NCBI GenBank assembly: GCA_964556395.1
Contig: CAZKVR010000012.1
Location: 1 to 26,629, forward strand
Source of the DNA: WJKR01 sp964556395
GTDB taxonomy: Archaea > Nanobdellota > Nanobdellia > Woesearchaeales > WJKR01
Length of the DNA stretch: 26,629 nucleotides
Reading direction: 5' to 3'
In this document: positions 14,502-21,981 of the stretch, in pieces
Numbering within the stretch: position 1 is the first letter of the stretch
Layout of the letters: every line of letters begins with the position of its first letter
Notes under the pieces: model-generated
Told to the model about the DNA's origin: nothing
The model's database searches: none
Seen by the model: the letters and a program-made list of their open reading frames with translations, nothing else
Program-made: the position numbers and the translations under genes

Positions 14502-15929
14502 TCACCTGTTCTTGTTCGTGAGCATGTGGGTCAGGAGCCTGACGCCCCAGCCCGTCCCTCCTTTGGAGACGTATTCGGTGTTCTCGTAGCTGAACGCGCT
14601 CCCGGCGATGTCGAGGTGCGCCCACGCCACGCCTTCCTTGATGAAGTGTTCGAGGAACGCGGCCGCCGTTGTCGTCCCTGGCCCGGGGAAGGGTCCGGGG
14701 TTCTCGCCCCTGTTCCCGACGTCGGCGTTGTCGTTGTCCATCAGCCTGCGGTAGTGGTTCCATAATGGGAGTTCCCAGACGAGGTCGTCCGTCGCCTCCG
14801 ATGCCGCTTTGATGTCGTTGATGAGGTCTTCGTCGTTCCCTAAGAGTCCTGTCACCCTGTAGCCGAGGGCTACCGTCACGGCTCCGGTGAGCGTCGCCAG
14901 GTCTATGATCTTGGCGGGCTTGTACTTGTCCTGGATGTAGTCCAGCGTGTCCGCCAACACCAGTCGTCCTTCGGCGTCGGTGTGCTGGAGTTCTATGGTC
15001 TTGCCGTTCCTGCTCTTGAGGATGTCGCCTGGCTTGTACGCGTCGGGGCCGAGCATGTTCTCCACGAGGCCCATGGCTCCGATGACCCGTCCTTTGTGGC
15101 CGAGCTTGGCGAGCGTGACCATCGTCGCCAGCACCGTGGCGGCGCCTCCCATGTCGAGTTTCATCTCTTCCATGTACTTGCTCGGCTTGACTTGGAGTCC
15201 GCCGGCGTCGAACGTGACGCCCTTGCCTGCCAAGGCGAAGGGTTTTTCCTTCCGGTCCTTGTTGAGTTCGAGGATGACGAGCTGGGGCTCCTTGTCGCTC
15301 CCTCTAGAGACGCCTAGCATGGCTCCCATCCGTTCCTTCTCGAGCTCTTTCTTGCCGAGCACTTTCACGGTGAGGCCGTGTTTCCGGCCGAGCTGTCGTG
15401 CCAGCGCTGCCAGTTGTTTCGGCGTCTTGTCGCTCGCGGGCCTGTTGACGAGGTCTCTGGCGAGGTTGACTCCTTCCGCCGTCGCCCGTCCCGTCTTGAT
15501 GGCTTTTTTCGCCGTCTTCTCGTCGGCGCTCTTGATGGTGAGTGCGACCGGGTCTTTCGCGTCGTCCTTCTCGGGTTTCTTGTACTCGCGGTACTTGTAC
15601 AGTCCGAGGAGGCTTCCTTCGACTGCTGCTTGTTCGTTCCCGAGGCTTGTGAGGTCGAGCGCGTAGTGCGCGTACCGGTTGTCGCGCGCGTATTTCGCGG
15701 CGTTGCCGGCCATCTTCCTCGCGTCGTCAGGCTTTCCCTTGCCTGCTCCTATGAGTAGTTCGTCGGGTTCTCCTTGGATGAGGAGTTTCTGTCCGTGTTT
15801 GCCTGTGAAGTCAGGTCTCTTCGTCATGGTTTCTCGCGCCTTCTTGGACAGCTTGCTCTTCGTGAAGCCTTGTGGGAGTGGCGTGATGTTGAGTTCTTCC
15901 TTCCCTGTCGTCTTCGTGGTTATCTTCAT
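14502..15929 (-). CDS. pepA: leucyl aminopeptidase (M17)
   Basis: This 475-residue cytosolic aminopeptidase removes N-terminal residues from peptides, using two metal ions. Metal and catalytic residues are visible: K236 and D241 (GKGVTFDAGG), D259 (KLDMGG), and D318, E320 and R322 in HTDAEGRL (usually NTDAEGRL). The C-terminal half is the catalytic domain; residues 1-160 are the variable N-domain. The length is typical (about 480-500). The ATG at 15929 has GGGTGA 6 bases upstream, and this site overlaps the stop of the reductase gene. It is the middle gene of a three-gene operon. The link between peptide trimming and the two flavin reductases is not obvious from function. Confidence 0.93.
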   Translation of the reverse strand: MKITTKTTGKEELNITPLPQGFTKSKLSKKARETMTKRPDFTGKHGQKLLIQGEPDELLIGAGKGKPDDARKMAGNAAKYARDNRYAHYALDLTSLGNEQAAVEGSLLGLYKYREYKKPEKDDAKDPVALTIKSADEKTAKKAIKTGRATAEGVNLARDLVNRPASDKTPKQLAALARQLGRKHGLTVKVLGKKELEKERMGAMLGVSRGSDKEPQLVILELNKDRKEKPFALAGKGVTFDAGGLQVKPSKYMEEMKLDMGGAATVLATMVTLAKLGHKGRVIGAMGLVENMLGPDAYKPGDILKSRNGKTIELQHTDAEGRLVLADTLDYIQDKYKPAKIIDLATLTGAVTVALGYRVTGLLGNDEDLINDIKAASEATDDLVWELPLWNHYRRLMDNDNADVGNRGENPGPFPGPGTTTAAAFLEHFIKEGVAWAHLDIAGSAFSYENTEYVSKGGTGWGVRLLTHMLTNKNR

Positions 15930-15935
15930 TGTGGT

Positions 15936-16649
15936 TCACCCGTATCTTTCCGTGTGGATGCGCTCTTGCGGGACTCCTTTCTCGTTTAATGCTTTCTTGG
16001 TGTCGTCCACCATGGCCGTGACGCCGCATACGTACGCTTCCGTCGATTCCTTGTCGTCCATGGCCTCGTCGAGGTGTTGGTGGACGTAGCCTCGCCATGA
16101 CTTCTCGTCGGTGGCTCGTGACAGGGTGGTGCGATACTTAAAGTTTTCCGCTTCTTCGGCGAGCCTTTCGAACTCGTCGTGGTAGAGGAGTGCGTCCTTG
16201 TCCGTCGCGCCTTGCAGTAGCGTGACGTCTTTCTCCGTGTCCGCTCCTTCGCCGGTGTAGTGTTTCCTGAACAGGTCTCGTATCATGGCTCTTAAGGGTG
16301 CGATGCCCGTGCCTGTGCCTATGAGCAACAGGCGATCCGCGTCTTGCTTGAGGGTGAACTTGCCGAGGGGTCCCATCACGCGCGTCTTGCTGCCTTCTTC
16401 GAGGTCTTTGAGGTGGCTGCTCGTGCCTCCCGGGACTTCCTTGACGCATAGCGTCAGGGTCTTCTCCCAGGGTGCCGAGGCGATGCTGTACGGCTTGCGG
16501 TGCGTCTCGCCTCCTGCTCGGAACATGAGGGTGCAGAACTGTCCTGCCTGCCAGTCCTCGACGGGCGCTGCTATGTGGAGTTCCCGGACTTCGGGCGCTA
16601 TCAGCTTGTTGCCGCGTACTTCTGCCTCGACGTCTTTCGGTGTGCTCAT
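15936..16649 (-). CDS. ferredoxin-NAD(P)H reductase family flavoprotein
   Basis: This 237-residue protein has an FAD-binding barrel with RKPYSIAS (R51, Y54, S55), a GGTSSHL flavin phosphate loop, and a nucleotide-binding domain GTGTGIAPLRAM (111-122). The C-terminal YVCGVTAMVDDTKKAL is the Cys-Gly motif of the family. It ends in an aromatic-glycine tail (ERYG), as in bacterial-type ferredoxin/flavodoxin reductases. It has no ferredoxin domain of its own, so it needs a separate carrier such as the ferredoxin at 21.3-21.5 kb. The ATG at 16649 is chosen since it is about 27 bases from a TATA-like element; a GTG at 16658 is possible. It is first in an operon with pepA and trxB. Confidence 0.88.
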   Translation of the reverse strand: MSTPKDVEAEVRGNKLIAPEVRELHIAAPVEDWQAGQFCTLMFRAGGETHRKPYSIASAPWEKTLTLCVKEVPGGTSSHLKDLEEGSKTRVMGPLGKFTLKQDADRLLLIGTGTGIAPLRAMIRDLFRKHYTGEGADTEKDVTLLQGATDKDALLYHDEFERLAEEAENFKYRTTLSRATDEKSWRGYVHQHLDEAMDDKESTEAYVCGVTAMVDDTKKALNEKGVPQERIHTERYG

Positions 16650-16671
16650 GAGAATCACAGGAATATGGTCC

Positions 16672-16680
16672 TTGTTAAAG
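16672..16680 (-). promoter_or_regulatory. TATA-like element of the reductase-pepA-trxB operon
   Basis: The minus strand reads CTTTAACAA, centred about 27 bases before the ATG at 16649. It is a weaker match than the other boxes. Confidence 0.45.
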
Positions 16681-16716
16681 GGTTTGTGGTTCTGTGACGC
16701 ACACCCGTCGTGGGAG

Positions 16717-17454
16717 TCACTCCTCTATCCACGAGTACCCTTCCGCCTCGAGCTTGTCCGCCAGGTCCGGGCCGCCTTCGCGGACCACCTTGCCGTCCTT
16801 CATGATGGCGACGCGGTCCGGCTCGAGGTGGTCGAGTAGTCGCTTGTAATGGGTGATGGCGAGCACTCCCATCTCGTCCTTGCGGAGGAGGTTGACGCCT
16901 TTCGCCACGCTCTTCAACGCGTCGATGTCGAGTCCGGAGTCGGTCTCGTCCAGCACCGCCATCTTTGGTTCGAGCAGCGCCAGTTGGAGGATCTCCATGC
17001 GTTTCTTCTCGCCGCCCGAGAATCCTTCGTTGAGGTATCGTTTGGTGAACGACGGGTCGATGTCGAGCTCTTCCAACCGTTGTTTCAATTGCCGTTTGAA
17101 GTCCAGCAGCCGTACCCGTTCGCCTCTCTTCGTCTCGACGACCTGCTTGAGATAGTCCTGCACGACCAGCCCTGGTATCTCGACCGGGTGTTGGAACGAG
17201 AGGAAGAGTCCGAGCTTGGCGCGCTCCTCCGGCTCCAGCCCTGTCAGGTCTTGTCCGTCGTACGTCACCGTCCCTGACGTGGCCTCGTAGCCGGGGCGTC
17301 CCATGATGGTGTTCGCCAGCGTCGACTTGCCTGACCCGTTCGGCCCCATGAGCGCGACGGTCTCGCCCGGCTCCACTGCCAGGGTGAATCCTTTGAGCAC
17401 TTCCTTGCCGTCTACCGTTACGTGCAGGTCTTTTATCTCCAGTCGTCCCTTCAT
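16717..17454 (-). CDS. sufC: SufC, Fe-S assembly ATPase
   Basis: This 245-residue ABC-type ATPase of the SUF system drives SufB-SufD rearrangement during cluster assembly. It has Walker A GPNGSGKST, a Q-loop in FLSFQHPVEIPG (typical SufC), signature FSGGEKKRMEI, Walker B MAVLDETDSGLD and H-loop ITHYKR. The length matches SufC. The ATG at 17454 overlaps the stop of the SufD-IscU gene by one base (TGATG), so translation is probably coupled. It is the last gene of the five-gene operon that starts at 21509. Confidence 0.96.
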   Translation of the reverse strand: MKGRLEIKDLHVTVDGKEVLKGFTLAVEPGETVALMGPNGSGKSTLANTIMGRPGYEATSGTVTYDGQDLTGLEPEERAKLGLFLSFQHPVEIPGLVVQDYLKQVVETKRGERVRLLDFKRQLKQRLEELDIDPSFTKRYLNEGFSGGEKKRMEILQLALLEPKMAVLDETDSGLDIDALKSVAKGVNLLRKDEMGVLAITHYKRLLDHLEPDRVAIMKDGKVVREGGPDLADKLEAEGYSWIEE

Positions 17455-19049
17455 CACTCTTCCTCCTCCTGCTTGTGCTTGTATGTCCATGATATCAATC
17501 CTTTCTCTATCGTCCGTACGGGCATGAAGCTGCACTTCGTGCACAGCTGCTGCGTCGGGATGCCTAGTAGCTCGAGCATGTCGTCGTTGGATAGCTTGAG
17601 CACTTCTTTGACGTGCTTTCCCTTGACGTACGTCGTCACCTTGGACGCCGTCGCCGTGTTGATAGCGCACCTCGTCCCTGAGAACCGGATGTCTTCCACG
17701 CGTTGTTCCTCGTCGAGTTTCATCTGGATGGTGAGTTTCTCCCCGCACAGCGGGTTGTGGTCGTGGAGCTCCAGGTCTGCCTTGTCGAGCTTGCCTTCGT
17801 TCTCCGGGTGTTTCGCCTCGTCGAGGAACTCTCGCCGCAGCTCGTGGTCGTCCAGCTCTTCCTCCTCGTCCTCTTCGTCTTCGCCCGTGCCTTGGAGCTC
17901 TGCGATCTGCTGTTGCCACTCCTCGTCCTGGCCTTTGGTGATGCTGAGCAGGAACCCTCTCGTCAGGACGTCGCGCGCCTCGTCCTCGTCCAACCCCCTG
18001 CTGCGGAGGTAGAAGAGCTGGTCGTCGTCCAGCTGTCCGACCGTGCCTCCGTGGCTGCAGCTCACGTCAGGGTTGTCGATCTCGAGCTGTGGTATTGCGT
18101 CCGCCGTCGCGTCGCCTGCGGTGATGATGTCGGCTCGCTGGTAGCCTTCGGCGCCGTCGGCGTCCTCGTGGATGTCCACCAACCCTTTGTGGAGCAGTTT
18201 GCCCTGGTCCTGGCACACGCTCTTGAGTCGCATGTCGCTCCTCGTCCTGGCTGCCTCGTGGTGGGTGCTCGTACGGACGTCCGTTTGCGCCTTGCCTCTC
18301 GTGGAGGTCGTGGTGAGGGTGGCGCAAGAGCTCTCCGCTCCTCGCAGCCTCGTCGTCGTGTCCGTCACCGTGAGGGCTCCTCCTTCGAGGTGGGTGTACC
18401 ATTCCATCTTCGCGCCTCGGTCGAGCCTGGCTGCTCGTTGCCCGTACCTCGTCGTCTCCTCATCGGTCTTGTAGGTTTCGTTCAGCCTGAGCGTGGCTCC
18501 TTCTCGGAGTATGACTTCGACGGCTTCCGCGGTGAGTCCTCGTCCCGGCTTCGTCTTCTCCTCGTTCACCCTTCGGGTGATGGTGGCCTTGCTGCCTTCG
18601 CCCGCGAGGATGAGGGTGTGGGTGAAGCTGTTCGAATCATAGGAACTGGCGACCTCGATGGGGTCGTCCACGATGGTGTGCGGCGGTATGATTATCAGCA
18701 GTCCTTCCTCATTGGCGGCTCGTTGCAGCGCTGCCAGCCGGTCCTTGGCCGGGTCTATGAGGGTGTAGCGGTGCTTGGTGATGACGTCCCTGCCTGCCTT
18801 CGAGGCTTGGCTGAACAGCGACGTCGCGCTGTGCTGGTCGTGCTTGACGAGGTGTCGTTCGTCGTCCTCGTAGTGCGGGTTGGCGAGCTCGTCCGGCACG
18901 TCCGGCCTCAGCTTGATGGAGAGCCCTTCCTGGAGCTTCGGCAGGGGTAGCCGTGGCAGGTTGTCCGCGCTCTCGACGCGGAGCACTTGTTGTTCTCGCG
19001 ACTCGTGCAGTTTCCGGCTGTGCTCCAGCGCCTTGTCCGGCGTGATCAT
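17454..19049 (-). CDS. sufD: SufD-IscU fusion: Fe-S assembly subunit with C-terminal scaffold domain
   Basis: This 531-residue protein has two parts. Residues 1-385 are SufD, with the SufB/D core end PQLEIDNPDVSCSHGGTVGQL...FYLRSRGLDEDEA (320-360). A very acidic linker follows (388-401). Residues 402-520 are an IscU/NifU-N scaffold domain with NPLCGE (C435), GTRCAINTATAS (C461) and CTKCS (C506). The Asp next to the first Cys in IscU (CGD) is Glu here. Spacing C1-C2 (25 residues between) and C2-C3 (44 between) is close to IscU and lacks the roughly 20-residue insertion of Gram-positive SufU. The frame is open throughout, so the fusion is real in this sequence. The start ATG overlaps the SufB stop as ATGA. 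The scaffold role of the fused domain is inferred. Confidence 0.88.
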   Translation of the reverse strand: MITPDKALEHSRKLHESREQQVLRVESADNLPRLPLPKLQEGLSIKLRPDVPDELANPHYEDDERHLVKHDQHSATSLFSQASKAGRDVITKHRYTLIDPAKDRLAALQRAANEEGLLIIIPPHTIVDDPIEVASSYDSNSFTHTLILAGEGSKATITRRVNEEKTKPGRGLTAEAVEVILREGATLRLNETYKTDEETTRYGQRAARLDRGAKMEWYTHLEGGALTVTDTTTRLRGAESSCATLTTTSTRGKAQTDVRTSTHHEAARTRSDMRLKSVCQDQGKLLHKGLVDIHEDADGAEGYQRADIITAGDATADAIPQLEIDNPDVSCSHGGTVGQLDDDQLFYLRSRGLDEDEARDVLTRGFLLSITKGQDEEWQQQIAELQGTGEDEEDEEEELDDHELRREFLDEAKHPENEGKLDKADLELHDHNPLCGEKLTIQMKLDEEQRVEDIRFSGTRCAINTATASKVTTYVKGKHVKEVLKLSNDDMLELLGIPTQQLCTKCSFMPVRTIEKGLISWTYKHKQEEEE

Positions 19050-20443
19050 CCGACGCTCCCCTCCATCTCTAGTTCTATGAGCTTGTTGAGCTCGACCGCG
19101 TATTCCAGCGGCAGTTCTTTCGTGACCGGCTCGATGAAGCCTGCGACGATGAGCTTGGTGGCTTCCTCCTCGTCCAGTCCTCGGCTGCGGAGGTAGAAGA
19201 GCTGTTCCTCTCCGATCTTGCCGACCTTTGCTTCGTGGCCGACCTTGGCGGTCTTGTCCTTGACGTCTATGAGTGGTATGGTGTCGCTCCTGCTGCCTTT
19301 GCCTATCATGAGGCTGTCGCATTCCACGTTGCTCCTCGCGTTCGTCGCGCCCTTGTTGACTTTCACGAGTCCTCGGTAGCCGACCTTGCCGCCCGTCTTG
19401 GAGATGCTCTTGCTCACGATCGTGCTGCTCGTGTCCTTGCCGAGGTGGTGGACTTTCGCGCCGGTGTCTTGGTGCTGGCCTTTGGATGCGAAGGCGATGC
19501 TGACGTGTTCTGCCGTGCTCCGGTCGCCTTTGAGGATGCTGGCGGGGTAGAGCATGGTGCAGCCCGACCCGAGGTTGCCGGAGACCCATTCGACTACGCC
19601 GTCGTCTTCGACGATGGCTCGTTTCGTGTTGAGGTTGTACGTGTTGCCGCTCCAGTTCTCCACACTGTTGTACCTGAGCCGCGCGTTCTTCTTGACGAAG
19701 AGTTCCACGCACCCTGCGTGTAGGCTGCTGTTGTCGTACCTCGGTGCCGAGCAGCCTTCGATGTAGTTGGCTTCGCCCTTTTCTTCGACGATGATGATGG
19801 TGTGTTCGAACTGGCCCGCCCTCTCGGCGTTCATCCGGAAGTATGCCTGTAACGGCTTCTTGACTTTCACGCCTTTCGGGACGTAGATGAACGTGCCTCC
19901 GGACCAGACGGCGCCGTGGAGCATCATGAACTTGTGGTTGTTGTACGGTATGGCTTTCATGAAGTATCGTTTGACGAGGTCTTCGTGCTCTTTCAGCGCC
20001 ACGTCCATGTCGAGGAACAGGACTCCTTGGGCTTCCAGTTCTTCCTTGAGCTTGTGGTACACCGCTTCTGACTCGTACTGCGCGCCCGCGCCGGCGAGGG
20101 CTTTCCGTTCCGCTTCGGGGATGCCGAGCCGTTCGAAGGTGTTCTTGATCTCGTCCGGCACGTCGTCCCAGCTACGGCTGTTCCTCTTCGCGTCCGGTCG
20201 CAGGTAGTAGATGATGTTGTCGAGGTCGAGTCCTGTCAGGTCTGGGCCCCACGTCGGTAGTGGTGTCTCGAGGTATCTCTTGAGGCTTTTCAGCCGGAGG
20301 TCGAGCATCCATTGCGGCTCGTCTTTGTCCTTGCTGATCTGCCTGACGAGGTTTTCGTTGAGGCCTGGCGGCGCCTTGTACAGTAATCTGCCTTGGTCTG
20401 GTTGTTCGTGCCTCGTCCGGTCGATGGTGATGTCGTCTGTCAT
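19046..20443 (-). CDS. sufB: SufB, Fe-S assembly scaffold
   Basis: This 465-residue protein is the core of the SufBCD complex. Family segments visible are WMLDLRLKSLKRY near the N-terminus, FIYVPKGVKVKKPLQAYFRMN, NYIEGCSAP, HAGCVELFV, VECDSLMIG, the HEAKVGKI segment and FYLRSRGLDEEEA at the C-terminus. The length is normal. The ATG at 20443 has a GAGGA site and overlaps the stop of the endonuclease IV-like gene by ATGA; its own stop overlaps the next start in the same way. The SufD half of the next gene shares the C-terminal FYLRSRGLDE segment, as expected for paralogous partners. Confidence 0.96.
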   Translation of the reverse strand: MTDDITIDRTRHEQPDQGRLLYKAPPGLNENLVRQISKDKDEPQWMLDLRLKSLKRYLETPLPTWGPDLTGLDLDNIIYYLRPDAKRNSRSWDDVPDEIKNTFERLGIPEAERKALAGAGAQYESEAVYHKLKEELEAQGVLFLDMDVALKEHEDLVKRYFMKAIPYNNHKFMMLHGAVWSGGTFIYVPKGVKVKKPLQAYFRMNAERAGQFEHTIIIVEEKGEANYIEGCSAPRYDNSSLHAGCVELFVKKNARLRYNSVENWSGNTYNLNTKRAIVEDDGVVEWVSGNLGSGCTMLYPASILKGDRSTAEHVSIAFASKGQHQDTGAKVHHLGKDTSSTIVSKSISKTGGKVGYRGLVKVNKGATNARSNVECDSLMIGKGSRSDTIPLIDVKDKTAKVGHEAKVGKIGEEQLFYLRSRGLDEEEATKLIVAGFIEPVTKELPLEYAVELNKLIELEMEGSVG

Positions 20444-21276
20444 AGGTCCTCGTACGCTCGTTGGAGTAGTTGCGCGTCGTCTTCCAGGGTGGGGCTTTCG
20501 CAGATGACCGCTCCTCGTGCTTTGAACTCCTTCAGGGTCTGGAGCAGTTCCCGCCATTTCATGTCGCTTTCTTGCAACGGCAGGTGGTTCTTCTCGCCTT
20601 TCTCTCCGTACGCGATGCCTGACACGTGGATGTGCATCTGTCGTAGGTGTTCCTTGCCCAGCCCTTCTTCGATGGCTGCCATGGTGTCGTGGAATTCTTC
20701 CGGCGTGTTGTACGCCCCGTTGCTCCGTGCGTGTAGGTGTGCGAAGTCGACGCAGACCCCGAGCCCTTCGACGTCCTGCGCCAGCTTGAGGAGTTCGTTC
20801 AGGCTTCCGAACTGCGTCTTTTTCCCTGTCGTCTCGGGGCTTATGGTGACGTCGGTGCCTTCGTCCGCCAGCCTTTTCGTGATGGTCTTGAGCCTCTTCT
20901 TGATGTTCTCGTACACCCGGTCCTGCTCTTGCTTGAGGTAGAACCCTGGGTGGAAGGTGGCGCTCGTCCCGCCGCACGCGTGCAGCGCCCGCGCCGTGTC
21001 CAGGACCCGTTTCACGCTCGCCTCTTGCTTGGCGGGTTCTTGGGCGTTGAGGTTGATGTAGTATGGTCCGTGGGCGGTGACCGCGAACCCGCTTCCTTTG
21101 GTGTGTTCTCGTATCTTCTCCCCGTCGCCTTCCCGTAAGTTGACGCCGTGGACGAATTCGAGCTCTTGCGCTCCCAGGCCTAGTTCCATGCTCCGCGCGA
21201 CCCCTGCTGGTCGTCCTTTGCCTGTCGTGCTCCTTGGCGTGCCGGCCGTGCCGAAACGGAGCTTGTCGTAGTGCAT
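20440..21276 (-). CDS. endonuclease IV-like AP endonuclease (xylose isomerase-like TIM barrel)
   Basis: This 278-residue TIM-barrel protein matches archaeal endonuclease IV relatives, which cut DNA at abasic sites using zinc. Metal-site motifs are FHPG (His), SPETTGK (Glu), VCVDFAHLHA (Asp, His), MHIHVSG (His), KNHLPLQE (His) and ICESP (Glu), in the expected order. The length is close to Nfo (about 280). The ATG at 21276 has GAGGA 8 bases upstream, at the ferredoxin stop two bases away. Its stop overlaps the SufB start, so it lies inside the Fe-S operon. Other sugar-phosphate isomerase-like functions are possible in this fold, but the motifs favour a nuclease. Confidence 0.82.
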   Translation of the reverse strand: MHYDKLRFGTAGTPRSTTGKGRPAGVARSMELGLGAQELEFVHGVNLREGDGEKIREHTKGSGFAVTAHGPYYINLNAQEPAKQEASVKRVLDTARALHACGGTSATFHPGFYLKQEQDRVYENIKKRLKTITKRLADEGTDVTISPETTGKKTQFGSLNELLKLAQDVEGLGVCVDFAHLHARSNGAYNTPEEFHDTMAAIEEGLGKEHLRQMHIHVSGIAYGEKGEKNHLPLQESDMKWRELLQTLKEFKARGAVICESPTLEDDAQLLQRAYEDL

Positions 21277-21278
21277 GT

Positions 21279-21509
21279 CTAGTCCTCGTGGACGGTGATG
21301 ACGTTGACCGGGCAGCTCTCCGCCGCTTCCTTGTGCTTCTGGATCGCGTCCGGGTCTTGCTCGTCCTTCTCCTGGACGCCGTCGTCCCTCGTCGTGGCGT
21401 CCTTGAGGTCGCTCTTGCCGTCGCTGCTCATCTCCCACCCTTCCGGGTAGACCGCGGCGCACGCGCCGCAGCCGATGCATCCTTCCCTGTCGTGCTCTAT
21501 CTTTGCCAT
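21279..21509 (-). CDS. small ferredoxin (single 4Fe-4S)
   Basis: This 76-residue ferredoxin has CIGCGAC (C11, C14, C17) and a distal ESCPV (C66), giving four ligands for one cluster. The usual fourth cysteine of the first motif (CxxxCP) is Tyr (YP), so the second cluster is absent. Between the motifs is a long acidic stretch, as in monocluster archaeal ferredoxins. The protein is soluble and could carry electrons for Fe-S assembly or for the reductase at 15.9 kb. It is the first gene of the operon, with a TATA box about 28 bases before the ATG and no leader. Its stop is two bases before the next start. Confidence 0.9.
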   Translation of the reverse strand: MAKIEHDREGCIGCGACAAVYPEGWEMSSDGKSDLKDATTRDDGVQEKDEQDPDAIQKHKEAAESCPVNVITVHED

Positions 21510-21532
21510 GGTGCTCTGTGGAACACATGATG

Positions 21533-21542
21533 ATTTATTAAT
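21533..21542 (-). promoter_or_regulatory. TATA box of the ferredoxin-suf operon
   Basis: The minus strand reads ATTAATAAAT, centred 28 bases before the ATG at 21509. It drives the five-gene operon, whose later genes rely on overlaps and short Shine-Dalgarno sites. Confidence 0.65.
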
Positions 21543-21554
21543 GTGTCCCTTCTT

Positions 21555-21881
21555 TTAGAGGGCTTGGAGCGCTTCCTTGAAGAAGATGAAGAGGAGGAAC
21601 ACCAATAGGAAAATGGCCGCGTTCACGACGAGGGCGTTCGTCGCCGTCGTGTGGGCTCGTTGCTCGCCGGCCCGCGCCCCCCAGGCCATCACCGCGACCG
21701 AGCTGCCGATGCCGATGATGGCGAGGAGGAAGAAGCTTGCCTTGCCGGTCAGCAGCGCCAGGAGCGATCCGAGGATGGTTAATCCTATGCCTGTGAAGAA
21801 CGAGATGTTCGCCACGACCTGGACCGTGCTCTTCTCGTCCGTCATGATTCGGGTGTCCGGGGCCTTGTCGGGCTCGTGCAT
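21555..21881 (-). CDS. small three-helix membrane protein, function unknown
   Basis: This 108-residue protein has a short charged N-terminus (MHEPDKAPDTRIMTDEKS) and three predicted membrane segments: VANISFFTGIGLTILGSLLALL, FFLLAIIGIGSSVAVMAWG and ALVVNAAIFLLVFLLFIFF. No catalytic motif is seen. The ATG at 21881 is 26 bases from a TATA box; the longer in-frame start at 21992 would run over this box and over the glmS start. It is divergent from glmS. Its stop is 45 bases from the ferredoxin start on the same strand, but that operon has its own promoter. Confidence 0.68.
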   Translation of the reverse strand: MHEPDKAPDTRIMTDEKSTVQVVANISFFTGIGLTILGSLLALLTGKASFFLLAIIGIGSSVAVMAWGARAGEQRAHTTATNALVVNAAIFLLVFLLFIFFKEALQAL

Positions 21882-21903
21882 GGTGTCCGGACGTGACGAT
21901 GGT

Positions 21904-21911
21904 ATTTTAAG
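21904..21911 (-). promoter_or_regulatory. TATA box of the membrane protein gene
   Basis: The minus strand reads CTTAAAAT, centred 26 bases before the ATG at 21881. Confidence 0.6.
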
Positions 21912-21950
21912 GTTTCGCACATCCGGCTTCTGGATTCCTGTTTCATAGCG

Positions 21951-21958
21951 TTTTAAAA
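21951..21958 (+). promoter_or_regulatory. TATA box of glmS
   Basis: TTTTAAAA is centred 27 bases before the ATG at 21982, with no Shine-Dalgarno, so leaderless initiation is likely. Confidence 0.65.
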
Positions 21959-21981
21959 GAGGCTTGTGCTTTTGGGGTTGC

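Noticed and set aside
14497..14763. N-terminal extension of trxB
   Set aside because: It runs in another frame inside pepA and gives Arg-rich sequence. A Shine-Dalgarno and the normal FAD-site start are found at 14496.
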